The notes: generated by a model not told the origin, from the letters alone. DNA of 64,000 nucleotides from an uncultured Modestobacter sp. (GCF_947486615.1 NZ_CANKUD010000004.1:372001-436000), one strand, 5' to 3'; shown: positions 16,702 to 26,089, numbered from the stretch's first letter. Numbers and translations: made by a program.

Positions 16702-17982
16702 TCAGTCGGTCGGGGACTGCCCGACCGACCGCATGACGAGGGCGGTGTAGACCGCGGCGACTCCGGCGGCGACCGCCAGCAGGGCCAGCCCCGGCTTGTA
16801 GTTGCCCACCTGCCCGTAGATGAGGCCCATCAGCAGCGGCGGCACGAACCCGCCGAGGCCACCGGCGGCGCCGACGATGCCGGTCACCGACCCGACCGTG
16901 CCGGCCGGGGCGACCACGCCGACGAGGGCGAAGACCGCGCCGGACGCCGCACCGAGCGCGGCGGCCATCGCCAGGAAGGCCACCGTGCCGGTCGGGGCCA
17001 GCGGCGGCTCGAAGGCGGAGACCGCCGCGCCGACCGCGACCACCGCGAACGACGCCACCAGCACCGGCACCGGGCGCAGCTTGTCCGACAGCACCCCGCC
17101 GACCGGGCGCATCGCCACGGCGAGGACGACGAACCCGGCGGTGCGCACCGCGGCGTCCCCGGGGGTGAGGCCGAAGGCGTCCCGCAGGTAGGTGGGCAGG
17201 TAGACGCTGAAGGCGACGAAGCCGCCGAAGCCGATGGCGTAGAGGAAGGACAGCTGCAGGGTGACCGGCATCCGGGCGGTGTTCCAGGCGCGCCGGGTGG
17301 CGCTGCCGGTGGGCACGGCCCGACCGGGTGCGTCGCGCAGCGTGGCGTAGGCCAGCACGGCGTAGAGGGCGAGGACCACGGCGACGAGGGTGAAGGGGAA
17401 CGACACGCCCTGGGCGTCCTTGAGCGCCACGGTGGTGAAGGCGGAGACCGCGGTGCCGCCCATGCCGATGCCGAAGACGCCGAGCGCGGTGCCCCTGCGG
17501 GCCGGCGGGAACCAGGAGTTCACCAGCGGGACGCCGATGGCGAACGTCGTGCCGCCCAGGCCGAGGACGAAGCCGCCGAGCAGCAGCAGCCCGTAGGAGT
17601 CGGTGGCCACGTGCCCGACGAACAGCACCGGCACGATGGTCAGCGCGGTCACCAGCGGGAACATCAGCCGGGCACCGAAGCGGTCGGTCAGCGCCCCGAC
17701 CGGGATCCGGCCCACCGAGCCCACCACCACGGGCACGGCGACCAGCAGCGACTTCTGCAGGGCGCTGAGCCCCAGCGAGTCGCTGAAGAACGAGCCCAGC
17801 GGGCTGATCAGCGCCCAGGCCCAGAAGTTGACGCCGAAGCCCAGCGTGGCGACGGCGAGCACGGTCCACGCCTGGCGCGGGATCTCGGTGGCCGGCGCAT
17901 CCGCTGCCGCGGCGGCGGGGGAGACCGAGGGGGCGATCGTTCCCCGGTCCTGGTTCGGAGCGGACGTGCCGCGATCGGTCAT
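16702..17982 (-). CDS. narK: Nitrate/nitrite MFS transporter NarK
   Basis: A protein of 426 residues with about 12 membrane segments. The NNP-family hallmarks are present: FWAWALISPLG in helix 1, the GRIPVGALTDRFGAR motif, and glycine-rich signatures FGIGMGGTAVSAF and GIVGAAGGLGGFVPP. The first 40 residues are a low-complexity Ala/Pro tail. The ATG at 17982 follows GGGAA. A DevR-like box lies 37-50 nt upstream. In mycobacteria narK2 is a DosR target. Confidence 0.93.
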   Translation of the reverse strand: MTDRGTSAPNQDRGTIAPSVSPAAAAADAPATEIPRQAWTVLAVATLGFGVNFWAWALISPLGSFFSDSLGLSALQKSLLVAVPVVVGSVGRIPVGALTDRFGARLMFPLVTALTIVPVLFVGHVATDSYGLLLLGGFVLGLGGTTFAIGVPLVNSWFPPARRGTALGVFGIGMGGTAVSAFTTVALKDAQGVSFPFTLVAVVLALYAVLAYATLRDAPGRAVPTGSATRRAWNTARMPVTLQLSFLYAIGFGGFVAFSVYLPTYLRDAFGLTPGDAAVRTAGFVVLAVAMRPVGGVLSDKLRPVPVLVASFAVVAVGAAVSAFEPPLAPTGTVAFLAMAAALGAASGAVFALVGVVAPAGTVGSVTGIVGAAGGLGGFVPPLLMGLIYGQVGNYKPGLALLAVAAGVAAVYTALVMRSVGQSPTD

Positions 17983-18018
17983 GTTCCCAGTAACCGCCCC
18001 GGGCGGGTGCCGGACGAA

Positions 18019-18032
18019 GAGACGAAGGTCCC
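18019..18032 (-). promoter_or_regulatory. DevR/DosR-like box upstream of narK
   Basis: GAGACGAAGGTCCC on the plus strand matches GGGACTWWAGTCCC at 11 of 14 positions, 37 nt from the narK start codon. No good second box is seen at a 20-22 nt offset. Confidence 0.4.
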
Positions 18033-18094
18033 GGGCGGGGGAGTCCGGGGGCCCGAGCACCCCGCGCCCGGGCTCGGACGCCGGAACGCCCGGC

Positions 18095-18116
18095 CGCCGA
18101 CGCGGGTGCGTCGGCG
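18095..18116 (-). terminator. Terminator of the narGHJI operon
   Basis: A perfect 9-bp stem (CGCCGACGC with GCGTCGGCG) and a four-base loop, 36 nt beyond the narI stop codon on the minus strand. Confidence 0.65.
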
Positions 18117-18151
18117 ACCCGGCGTGGGTGCTGCTCAGCCCGGGGGGCTGC

Positions 18152-18892
18152 TCACCGGCGGGAGACCTTCTCCTTGTCCCACCCGCGGGCGCTCGCCCGG
18201 CTGCCCAGCCGGACGTCGCGGCTCCGGTAGACGATGTAGGGCCGGGTGAAGTAGCCGAGCGGGGCGCTGAACACGTGCACCAGCCGGGTGAACGGCCAGA
18301 TGGCGAACAGCAGGAACGCCGACAGCGCGTGCAGCTGGTAGCCCAGCCCCGCCTCGTCCATCAGCTCCGGCTTCGGCTGGAAGTAGAAGATGCTGCGGAA
18401 CCACGGCGAGACGGTCTCCCGGTAGTCCGAGGCCTGGCCGATGATGTTGCCCAGCACCGTGTTGCTCAGCCCGAACAGGATCGTGGCGGTGAGCACCAGG
18501 TACATGAGCTTGTCGTTGCGGGTGGTCGCGGAGAACACCGGCCCGACGGTGCGCCGGCGGTACAGCAGGATGCCCAGCCCGACGATGGTGCCGAAGCCGG
18601 CCAGGGCCCCGGTGGCCACGGCGACGACGTGGTAGGCGTGTTCGGAGATGCCCACCGCCTCCGTCCAGGACGCCGGGATGCCCAGCCCCAGCACGTGGCC
18701 GGCCAGGGCGAACAGGATGCCGAAGTGGAACAGCGGGCTGCCCCAGCGCAGCAGGCGGCTCTCGTAGAGCTGGCTGGACCGCGTCGTCCAGCCGAACTTG
18801 TCGTAGCGGTAGCGCCAGTAGTGCCCCACCACGAACACCGCCAGGCTCACGTAGGGGAGGACCACCCAGAGCAGGATCTCGAGGGTGTTCAT
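18152..18892 (-). CDS. narI: Respiratory nitrate reductase gamma subunit NarI
   Basis: The cytochrome b subunit (246 residues, five membrane segments) that anchors NarGH and passes quinol electrons to it. Haem-ligand histidines are visible in LFHFGILFALAGHVLG and in the pair LHALSAF and LVHVFSAP. The ATG overlaps the narJ stop codon as ATGA. It is the last gene of the operon. Confidence 0.96.
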   Translation of the reverse strand: MNTLEILLWVVLPYVSLAVFVVGHYWRYRYDKFGWTTRSSQLYESRLLRWGSPLFHFGILFALAGHVLGLGIPASWTEAVGISEHAYHVVAVATGALAGFGTIVGLGILLYRRRTVGPVFSATTRNDKLMYLVLTATILFGLSNTVLGNIIGQASDYRETVSPWFRSIFYFQPKPELMDEAGLGYQLHALSAFLLFAIWPFTRLVHVFSAPLGYFTRPYIVYRSRDVRLGSRASARGWDKEKVSRR

Positions 18893-19605
18893 GCGGAGGC
18901 TCCTGTGGGGGTCGCGGCGCGGGGCACCGAGCTGAACTCCGGTGGGGCGAAGGGGGCGGCGCTGTAGGGGTCCAGGCCGACGTCCTCCGACGGCGGCCCC
19001 TGCTGTGCCAGCAGCAGGGCTGCCTCCCGGTCCGCGGCGGCGACCGGGGGCAGGGTCGCGCAGACCGCCTGCAGCACGTGCTCGTACGGCGAGCGGCGGT
19101 CGGCCAGGGACAGCCGGAGCAGCTCCAGCCCGGCACGGTGCTCGTGCAGCAGCCGCTCACCGCGCGCCACGTCACCGGTGGCGGTGAACTCCAGCACCAC
19201 CGCGAGGTGGTCGGGCAGCTCGCCGTCGGCCAGCTCCATGCCGGCCCGGGTGTAGAGGTGCTTGAACTGCAGCAGCGCCATGCCCCGCTTGCGGGTGTCG
19301 CCGTACCGGTAGTACGTCAGGTACAGGCAGCACCGCCGGCGCAGGTCGAAGGTCTCCACGTAGTCGGTCTGCTGCTGGGCCAGCGGGGTGGTCTCCACGT
19401 GGTCCAGGAACCGGCCCAGCGGACCGGCCAGCTCGGCCGGCAGCGGGGCGACGGTGGCCCGGAGCAACCCGAGCCGGTCCAGCGGCAGCTCGTCGGGGTA
19501 GTCCAGCAGCAGCGAGGCGACCTGCCGGGCCGCGGCCACCTGGGCGGGAGTGCCGGCGCCGGTGCGCTCGCGCCGCAGTCGTCCGGCGACGTCCCGGGCG
19601 CTCAC
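18889..19605 (-). CDS. narJ: Nitrate reductase assembly chaperone NarJ
   Basis: A soluble 238-residue chaperone of the TorD/NarJ group that inserts the molybdenum cofactor into NarG before membrane attachment. Family segments VASLLLDYPDEL, YVETFDLRRRCCLYLTYY and DGELPDHLAVVLEF are clear. The GTG start at 19605 overlaps the narH stop codon (GTGA); the stop overlaps narI. Confidence 0.95.
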   Translation of the reverse strand: MSARDVAGRLRRERTGAGTPAQVAAARQVASLLLDYPDELPLDRLGLLRATVAPLPAELAGPLGRFLDHVETTPLAQQQTDYVETFDLRRRCCLYLTYYRYGDTRKRGMALLQFKHLYTRAGMELADGELPDHLAVVLEFTATGDVARGERLLHEHRAGLELLRLSLADRRSPYEHVLQAVCATLPPVAAADREAALLLAQQGPPSEDVGLDPYSAAPFAPPEFSSVPRAATPTGASA

Positions 19606-21329
19606 GGCTTGGGCTCCACGACGGCGGGGGAGTCCGGGCCCACACCGCCGTCGTCCGGGCCGTCCGGGCCGGCGGTCAGGTCGTCCCGCGGCGGGAACAG
19701 GCCCTCCGGCGCGCCCTTGCCGTCCCAGTTGAGCAGGTTGACCCGCTGCTCCTTGGTCGCCGGCGCGGCCGCGGTGTCGCTGCGCTGCCGGCCGGCGAGC
19801 ATGTGGAAGTTCTCCACCGCGATCGGGGTGACCCCACCGGAGCTCTCCCCGAAGGGCCCCCAGCCGCCCATCCCCGGGCCGTCGTCGTAGTCCAGCGAGC
19901 AGCCGGTGTCCAGCTCCTCCTGACCCGGGCCCTGCTCGGAGTGCGCGGTCGGGATGACGTAGCGCTCGTCGTACTTGGCCACCGCCAGCAGCCGGTGCAT
20001 GTCCTCGATGCCCTGACCGGTCATCCCCACCGCGGTGGCGATCGACTCGTCGGCCTCCCGGCCCAGGTTCAGGTCGCGCATGTAGGAGCGCATCGCGGCC
20101 AGCCGGCGCAGCACGCCGTCGACCCGCTGGGTGTCCCCGGCGGTGAACAGCTCGGCGAGGTACTCCACCGGGATGCGCAGCGACTCGATGGCGCCGAACA
20201 GGTTGCCGGCGGCCTCCCCGTCGTGCCCGGTCTCGGTGAGCGCGTCGACCACCGGCGACAGCGGCGGGATGTACCAGACCATCGGCATCGTCCGGTACTC
20301 CGGGTGCAGCGGCAGCGCCACCCCGTAGGTGTGGATCAGCGCGTAGATCGGCGAGCGCTGCGCGGCCTCGATCCAGTCCTCGGAGATGCCGTCGCGCCGG
20401 GCGGCGGCGATCACCTCGGGGTCGTTCGGGTCGAGCACCAGCGACCGCTGCGCCTCGTAGAGGTCCTGCGGGTCAGGGGTGGCGGCGGCCTCCAGCACCC
20501 GGTCGGCGTCGTAGAGCACGATGCCGATGTAGCGGAGCCGGCCCACGCACGTCTCCGAGCAGACGGTCGGGATGCCGACCTCCACGCGCGGGTAGCAGAA
20601 GGTGCACTTCTCGGCCTTGCCGGTGCGGTGGTTGAAGTAGATCTTCTTGTACGGGCAGCCGGTCACGCACATCCGCCAGCCACGGCAGCGGTCCTGGTCG
20701 ACCAGGACGATCCCGTCCTCGGCCCGCTTGTAGATCGCCCCCGACGGGCAGGACGCCGCGCACGAGGGGTTGATGCAGTGCTCGCAGATCCGCGGCAGGT
20801 AGAACATGTAGGTCTGCTCGAACTTCTCCTTGACCTCGGCGGAGATCTTCTTCAGCACCGGGTCGTTCTCGAGCAGCTCCGGGGCACCACCGAGGTTGTC
20901 GTCCCAGTTGGCGCTCCACTCCACCTTCATCGGCTTGTCCGACAGCAGCGAGCGGGGCTGGGCGACCGGGGTGTGCTCCTGCAGCGGGGCGTTGGTCAGC
21001 GTCTCGTAGTCGTAGGTCCAGGGCTCGTAGTACTCGTTGATCGAGGGCTGCACCGGGTTGGAGAAGATGGTCATCAGCCGCTTGAGCCGGCTGCCGGTGC
21101 GCAGCTTGAGCCGCCCGTTGCGGCCCAGCTCCCAGCCGCCCTTCCACTTCTCCTGGTCCTCGTAGGTGCGCGGGTAGCCCTGGCCGGGCCGGGTCTCCAC
21201 GTTGTTGAACCAGACGTACTCGACGCCGGTGCGGTTGGTCCACGCCTGCTTGCAGGTGACCGAGCAGGTGTGGCACCCGATGCACTTGTCCAGGTTCATC
21301 ACCATGCCCATCTGGGCCATGACTCTCAT
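19602..21329 (-). CDS. narH: Nitrate reductase beta subunit NarH
   Basis: The iron-sulfur electron-transfer subunit, 575 residues. Four cluster-binding cysteine groups are visible: CIGCHTCSVTC (residues 16-26), CEHCINPSCAASCP, CRGWRMCVTGCP and the CTFC/CSETC set. Trp in CRGWRMC replaces a Cys, as in the [3Fe-4S] cluster of NarH. The ATG at 21329 shares one base with the narG stop codon (TGATG). The C-terminus beyond about residue 500 is Gly/Asp/Pro-rich. Confidence 0.96.
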   Translation of the reverse strand: MRVMAQMGMVMNLDKCIGCHTCSVTCKQAWTNRTGVEYVWFNNVETRPGQGYPRTYEDQEKWKGGWELGRNGRLKLRTGSRLKRLMTIFSNPVQPSINEYYEPWTYDYETLTNAPLQEHTPVAQPRSLLSDKPMKVEWSANWDDNLGGAPELLENDPVLKKISAEVKEKFEQTYMFYLPRICEHCINPSCAASCPSGAIYKRAEDGIVLVDQDRCRGWRMCVTGCPYKKIYFNHRTGKAEKCTFCYPRVEVGIPTVCSETCVGRLRYIGIVLYDADRVLEAAATPDPQDLYEAQRSLVLDPNDPEVIAAARRDGISEDWIEAAQRSPIYALIHTYGVALPLHPEYRTMPMVWYIPPLSPVVDALTETGHDGEAAGNLFGAIESLRIPVEYLAELFTAGDTQRVDGVLRRLAAMRSYMRDLNLGREADESIATAVGMTGQGIEDMHRLLAVAKYDERYVIPTAHSEQGPGQEELDTGCSLDYDDGPGMGGWGPFGESSGGVTPIAVENFHMLAGRQRSDTAAAPATKEQRVNLLNWDGKGAPEGLFPPRDDLTAGPDGPDDGGVGPDSPAVVEPKP

Positions 21330-24300
21330 CAGTACTGCACCTCCTGGCTGCGACGGCGGATCACGGTGGTCTCGTCCCGCTGGTTGCCGGTGGGGCCGAG
21401 GTAGTTGAAGGCGTAGGACAACTGGGAGTAGCCGCCGATCAGGTGGGTGGGCTTGAGGAACAGCCGGGTGAGCGAGTTGTGGATGCCGCCGCGCTTGCCC
21501 GAGGTCTCCGCACGGGGGACGTCGATCAGCCGCTCCTGGGCGTGGTGCATGTAGACGGTGCCCTCGGGCATCCGGGAGGAGACGATCGCGCGGGCGACGA
21601 CGACGCCGTTGCGGTTGACCGCCTCGATCCAGTCGTTGTCGGCGATGCCGACCTTCGCTGCGTCCTGCGGGCTCATCCAGATCGTCGGGCCGCCGCGGGA
21701 GAGCGAGAGCATGAACAGGTTGTCCTGGTACTCCGAGTGGATCGACCACTTGCTGTGCGGGGTGAGGTACCGGACGGTCACCCCGAGCTCGCCGGTCTCA
21801 CCGAGCTGCGGCTCCCCGAAGAGGGCGTGCATGTCCAGCGGCGGCCGGAAGACCGGCAGGTTCTCACCCGCCTCGGTCATCCAGTCGTGGTCCAGGAAGA
21901 AGTGCATCCGCCCGGTGAGCGTGTGCCAGGGCTTGAGCCGCTCGACGTTGATCGTGAACGGCGAGTACCGCCGTCCGCCGTGCTCGCTGCCCGACCACTC
22001 CGGTGAGGTGATCACCGGGGTGGGCCGCATCTGGGTGTCGGCGAAGGTGATCCGGCGGCCCTCGTCCTCGGCGGCCAGATCGGCCATCCGGGTGCCGGTG
22101 CGCTCCTCGGCGGCCCGGAACCCCTGCACCGCCAGCCGCCCGTTCGTCGTCCCGGACAGCGCCAGGATCGTCTCGCACCAGTGCACGTCCTTGGTGAGCA
22201 CCGGCCGGCCGTCGGCGACGCCGCCCCGGGTGACCCCGTTGGTGCGGCGCAGCAGCTCGACCTCCTTGTCCGGCATGGTGGTCACGCCCTTGAGCTGCAG
22301 GCCGGCCTTCTCCACCAGCGGGCCCAGCGCCGCCCACTTCTCGGCCACGGCCGCGTAGTCCCGCTCGATCACGGTGATCTTGGGCATCGTCTTGCCGGGC
22401 ACCGGCGCGCACTCGCCGGCCTTCCAGTCGCGCACCACCCCGCGGGGGTTGGCCATCTCGTCGGGGGTGTCGTGCATCAGCGGCAGCGCGACGAGGTCCT
22501 TGCGCACGCCGAGGTGGGTGGCGGCCAGCCGGCTGAACACCTTGGCGATCGACCCGAAGGCGGCGAAGTCGCTGCGGGTCTCCCAGGGCGGGGAGATCGC
22601 CGGGTTGAACGAGTTGACGAACGGGTGCATGTCGGTGGTGCTGAGGTCGTACTTCTCGTACCAGGTGGCGGCCGGGAGCACGACGTCGGAGAACACCGTG
22701 GTGCTGGTCATCCGGAAGTCCAGGGTGAGCAGCAGGTCGAGCTTCCCCTCGGGCGCCTCGTCCCGCCAGACGACCTCGGCCGGGCGCATCTCCGGTGGCG
22801 CCTCCTCCGCCCGCAGCGAGGAGTCGGTGCCCAGCAAGTGCTTGAGGAAGTACTCGTTGCCCTTGCCCGAGGAGCCCAGCAGGTTCGCCCGCCAGACGGT
22901 GAGCACCCGCGGGAAGTTCTCCGGTGCGTCCGGGTCCTCCCCGGCGAAGCGCAGGCTGCCGTCGGTCAGCCCGTCCACCACGTGCTGCCCGGGCTCCTTG
23001 CCGGCCGCCTCCGCCTCGTCGGCCAGGTCCAGCGGGTTGCGGTTGAAGGTCGGGTAGGACGGCATCCAGCCCATCCGGGCCGACTGGGCGAGCACGTCGG
23101 CCGGGGACTTCCCGGCGAACCGGCCCGTGCCGAGCGGGGAGGCGAAGCCGTCCAGGTGGGTCTGGTCGTAGCGCCACTGGTCGGTGTGCAGGTACCAGTA
23201 GGCGGTCTGGATCATCTGCCGCGGCGGCCGCGCCCAGTCCAGCGCCGAGGCCAGCGCCTGGTAGCCGGTGATCGGGCGGACCTTCTCCTGGCCCACGTAG
23301 TGCGCCCAGCCGCCGCCGTTCACGCCCTGGCAGCCGGTGAGCGTGGTCAGGGTCAGGAAGGCCCGGTAGATGGTCTCGGAGTGGAACCAGTGGTTCGTGC
23401 CCGCGCCCATGATGATCATGGAGCGGCCGCCGGAGTCCTCCGCGTTCTGCGCGAACTCCCGGCCGATCTTGGTCGCGACCGCCGCCGGGACGCCGGTGTG
23501 CTGCTCCTGCCAGGCGGGCGTGTACGGCTGCGAGGCGTCGTCCAGCCCGGTCGGCCACTCACCCGGCAGCCCGTCCCGGCCCACGCCGAACTGGGCCAGC
23601 AGCAGGTCGAACACGGTGGTCACCAGGTGCTCGCCCACCTGCCGGACCGGGACGCCGCGGCGCAGCACGGCCCCCTCGCCGCGGGGGGTGTCGAAGCGGG
23701 TCAGGTCGACCGGCACGGTCGGCGCCCCGTCGGCGTAGAGGCTCAGCCGCGGGTCGACGTCCCCGAGGTCGAGGTTCCAGTTGCCCTTGCCGGCCTCGGT
23801 GAACCGGTGGCCCAGCGACCCGTTGGGCACGTGCGGGGAGTCGGTGACCGCGTCGACCAGGACGGTCCTGAACTCCGCGCCCTCCGCGGTGTCGCCCAGG
23901 TCGGCGGCGGTGAGGAACTTGCCCGGCACGTAGCCGTCGCCGCGCGGGGTCAGGGTGAGCAGGAAGGGCAGGTCGGTGTAGCGCTTCACGTAGTCGATGA
24001 AGCGGGGCACCTGCCGGTCGAGGAAGAACTCCTTGAGCACCACGTGGCCCATCGCCATCGCCAGGGCGCCGTCGGTGCCCGGGTGCGGGGCCAGCCAGTC
24101 GTCGGCGAACTTCGTCGCGTCGGAGTAGTCCGGGCTCACCACCACGACCTTCTGGCCGCGGTAGCGGGCCTCGGTCATCCAGTGCGCGTCCGGGGTGCGG
24201 GTCACCGGGACGTTGGAGCCCCACAGCATCAGGTAGGAGGCATCCCACCAGTCGCCGGACTCCGGGACGTCGGTCTGGTCGCCGAACACCTGCGGGGAGG

Positions 24301-25042
24301 CCACCGGCAGGTCGGCGTACCAGTCGTAGAAGGACAGCATCGGGGCGCCGATGAGCGACATGAACCGGGAGCCGGCCGCGTGCGACACCATCGACATCGC
24401 CGGGATGGGGGAGAAGCCGGCGACCCGGTCGGGGCCCCACTTCTTGATCGTGTGCACGTGGGCGGCGGCGACCATCTCGGTGGCCTCGTCCCAGCTGGCC
24501 CGCACCAGGCCGCCCTTGCCGCGCTGGGACTTGTAGGTCCGCGCCTTCTCCGGGTCGTCGACGATGTCGGCCCAGGCGAGCACCGGGTCACCCAGGCGCT
24601 TCTTCGCCTCGCGGTACATCTGCAGCAGCGAGCCGCGGACGTAGGGGTAGCGCACCCGGGTGGGGGAGTAGGTGTACCAGGAGAACGCCGCGCCGCGCGG
24701 GCAGCCGCGGGGCTCGTACTCCGGCCGGTCCGGCCCGGTCGTCGGGTAGTCGGTCTGCTGCGCCTCCCAGGTGATGATCCCGTCCTTGACGTAGACCTTC
24801 CACGAGCACGAGCCGGTGCAGTTCACCCCGTGCGTGGAGCGGACCACCTTGTCGTGCGCCCAGCGGTCCCGGTAGAAGGCGTCGGCGTCCCGGCCGCCGA
24901 TCTGGTGCAGGGAGCGCAGGTCCGGGCTGACGTCCCCCTTCCGGAAGAACCTCGACGTCTTGACCAGCGCCTCGGAGAGGTCGCCGTCCAGTCGTGCCGG
25001 CCCACCGGTGGTGCTGGTGCTGCCCTTGCGTGCGGGGGTCAC
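21329..25042 (-). CDS. narG: Nitrate reductase alpha subunit NarG (molybdopterin)
   Basis: The catalytic subunit that reduces nitrate to nitrite, 1237 residues, normal for NarG. The FS0 cluster ligands are His71, Cys75, Cys79 (HGVNCTGSC) and Cys114 (PRGCPRG). The molybdenum ligand Asp is at 244 in YDWYADLP. The N-terminus lacks a Tat signal, as expected for cytoplasm-facing NarG. The GTG at 25042 is preceded by GGAGAA. It is the first gene of narGHJI, divergent from a cupin gene, with DevR-like boxes in between. Confidence 0.97.
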   Translation of the reverse strand: MTPARKGSTSTTGGPARLDGDLSEALVKTSRFFRKGDVSPDLRSLHQIGGRDADAFYRDRWAHDKVVRSTHGVNCTGSCSWKVYVKDGIITWEAQQTDYPTTGPDRPEYEPRGCPRGAAFSWYTYSPTRVRYPYVRGSLLQMYREAKKRLGDPVLAWADIVDDPEKARTYKSQRGKGGLVRASWDEATEMVAAAHVHTIKKWGPDRVAGFSPIPAMSMVSHAAGSRFMSLIGAPMLSFYDWYADLPVASPQVFGDQTDVPESGDWWDASYLMLWGSNVPVTRTPDAHWMTEARYRGQKVVVVSPDYSDATKFADDWLAPHPGTDGALAMAMGHVVLKEFFLDRQVPRFIDYVKRYTDLPFLLTLTPRGDGYVPGKFLTAADLGDTAEGAEFRTVLVDAVTDSPHVPNGSLGHRFTEAGKGNWNLDLGDVDPRLSLYADGAPTVPVDLTRFDTPRGEGAVLRRGVPVRQVGEHLVTTVFDLLLAQFGVGRDGLPGEWPTGLDDASQPYTPAWQEQHTGVPAAVATKIGREFAQNAEDSGGRSMIIMGAGTNHWFHSETIYRAFLTLTTLTGCQGVNGGGWAHYVGQEKVRPITGYQALASALDWARPPRQMIQTAYWYLHTDQWRYDQTHLDGFASPLGTGRFAGKSPADVLAQSARMGWMPSYPTFNRNPLDLADEAEAAGKEPGQHVVDGLTDGSLRFAGEDPDAPENFPRVLTVWRANLLGSSGKGNEYFLKHLLGTDSSLRAEEAPPEMRPAEVVWRDEAPEGKLDLLLTLDFRMTSTTVFSDVVLPAATWYEKYDLSTTDMHPFVNSFNPAISPPWETRSDFAAFGSIAKVFSRLAATHLGVRKDLVALPLMHDTPDEMANPRGVVRDWKAGECAPVPGKTMPKITVIERDYAAVAEKWAALGPLVEKAGLQLKGVTTMPDKEVELLRRTNGVTRGGVADGRPVLTKDVHWCETILALSGTTNGRLAVQGFRAAEERTGTRMADLAAEDEGRRITFADTQMRPTPVITSPEWSGSEHGGRRYSPFTINVERLKPWHTLTGRMHFFLDHDWMTEAGENLPVFRPPLDMHALFGEPQLGETGELGVTVRYLTPHSKWSIHSEYQDNLFMLSLSRGGPTIWMSPQDAAKVGIADNDWIEAVNRNGVVVARAIVSSRMPEGTVYMHHAQERLIDVPRAETSGKRGGIHNSLTRLFLKPTHLIGGYSQLSYAFNYLGPTGNQRDETTVIRRRSQEVQY

Positions 25043-25158
25043 GGTTCTCCTCGATCGAGCGGACGCGGCTCCCCACCCGTCGAGCGGGGGACCGCCGGTG
25101 CGCAGCGGCTCAGCGCGGGACCAGCTCTGATCTCACGCTGTCGGGCGCCGCCCGGGCA

Positions 25159-25193
25159 GGGTCGGAAGTCCCTGGCCCGGGACCGTGCGACCC
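25159..25193. promoter_or_regulatory. DevR-like box pair between narG and the cupin gene
   Basis: GGGTCGGAAGTCCC (25159-25172) fits the DosR core GGGACTWWAGTCCC at 11 of 14 positions. A weaker GGGAC...GACCC site (25179-25193) follows at a 20-21 nt offset, the same arrangement as at 11176-11210. The pair is about 80-115 nt from the cupin start and 117-150 nt from narG. Confidence 0.4.
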
Positions 25194-25271
25194 GAGCAGC
25201 GTCGGGAGCCCCGGGTACGCCGAGGAACGGGCGCCGCCACGGTGGCGGGGCCCGGAGCGGAGGAGGCAGGG

Positions 25272-25628
25272 ATGCACGGAACGGACACGCACGGATCGGG
25301 CACGGACCTGGGGGCGCTGGTCACCGAGCTGCTCGGCACGGCGGGGACCGCCGGCAGCGGCCGGGCCGCAGCCACGGTGCACGGCGGGCACGAGGCGACG
25401 TTGCGGCAGACGGTCATCGCGCTGCGCGCGGGCGCCGAGCTGGCCGAGCACGAGAACCCCGGTGAGGCGACGCTGCTGGTGCTCACCGGGCGGGTGCGGC
25501 TCACCGCCGCGAGCGGTGCGGTGGAGGCGGGCGAGGGGGTGCTGGTCGTCGTGCCCGGGGAACGGCACGGGCTGACCGCGCTCGCCGACGCCGCGGTGCT
25601 GCTCACCGTCGCCAAGCTCGCCGGCTGA
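25272..25628 (+). CDS. Small cupin-domain protein
   Basis: A single-domain cupin of 118 residues. The conserved beta-barrel motifs are present (LAEHENPGEATLLVLTGRV and VLVVVPGERHGLTA), with His and Glu that could bind a metal. AGGAGG five bases before the ATG at 25272 fixes the start. Function unknown. Its divergence from narG and the shared boxes suggest expression under low oxygen. Confidence 0.82.
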   Translation: MHGTDTHGSGTDLGALVTELLGTAGTAGSGRAAATVHGGHEATLRQTVIALRAGAELAEHENPGEATLLVLTGRVRLTAASGAVEAGEGVLVVVPGERHGLTALADAAVLLTVAKLAG

Positions 25629-25689
25629 CCGGTCCTGGGGCCTGCGGGCGCGATCGGGTACCGCGGGGCCGAGTGCCGGACGGCGGGGT

Positions 25690-25723
25690 CGGGGGCCTGC
25701 GGGGTCGCTCCGGCAGGCCCCCG
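25690..25723. terminator. Bidirectional terminator between cupin and CMD genes
   Basis: A perfect 11-bp stem (CGGGGGCCTGC with GCAGGCCCCCG) with a 12-nt loop between two convergent genes. Confidence 0.75.
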
Positions 25724-25727
25724 CGGC

Positions 25728-26063
25728 TCAGTCGGTGCGGTCGTCGTCCTCGGCGGTGAGCACCTCGTCGATCCAGCGCAACCCCGCCATCGCGGTCGGG
25801 AAGCCGCAGGTGGTGATGGCGGCCAGCGCCACCGCCTGGATCTGGTCCGTGGTCGCCCCGTGCTCCCGTGCCTTGCGCACGTTGGAGCGCACCGCGCCCT
25901 CGGCCTGGGCGCCGATGGCCAGCGCGAGGGTGAGCAACCGCTCGGTGCGCTCGTCGAACGGGCTGCGCTCCCGGATCGCCCGCGCCAGCGTGCCCTGGGC
26001 CTCGGCGACGTCGGGGAACTGTTCGGTGAAGTCGAGGTAGACGCGCGGCAGGTGGGTGCTCAT
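25728..26063 (-). CDS. Carboxymuconolactone decarboxylase (CMD) domain protein
   Basis: A small helical protein of 111 residues with the CMD-fold core (LLTLALAIGAQAEGAVRSNVRKAREHGATTDQI in two parts). AhpD-type members carry a redox CxxC at this point; here it reads AVRSNVRK without cysteine, and the only Cys is in TTCGFP. A peroxidase role is therefore unlikely. It may be a hydrolase- or binding-type CMD protein. An extended palindrome lies 27-53 nt upstream. Confidence 0.82.
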   Translation of the reverse strand: MSTHLPRVYLDFTEQFPDVAEAQGTLARAIRERSPFDERTERLLTLALAIGAQAEGAVRSNVRKAREHGATTDQIQAVALAAITTCGFPTAMAGLRWIDEVLTAEDDDRTD

Positions 26064-26089
26064 GGGGTCTCTTCTCGTTCGGTGCTCCG

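Noticed and set aside
21330-21749. N-terminal extension of narH by 140 codons
   Set aside because: The extension overlaps the 3' end of narG in another frame, has no family similarity, and the ATG at 21329 gives the conserved NarH N-terminus with a TGATG coupling.
22181-25465. A 1094-codon open frame on the plus strand opposite narG
   Set aside because: Its composition (Val/Gly/Arg/His-rich, no domain) is that expected from the antisense of a high-GC gene; narG itself is certain. The same applies to the long frames opposite katG, devS and narH.
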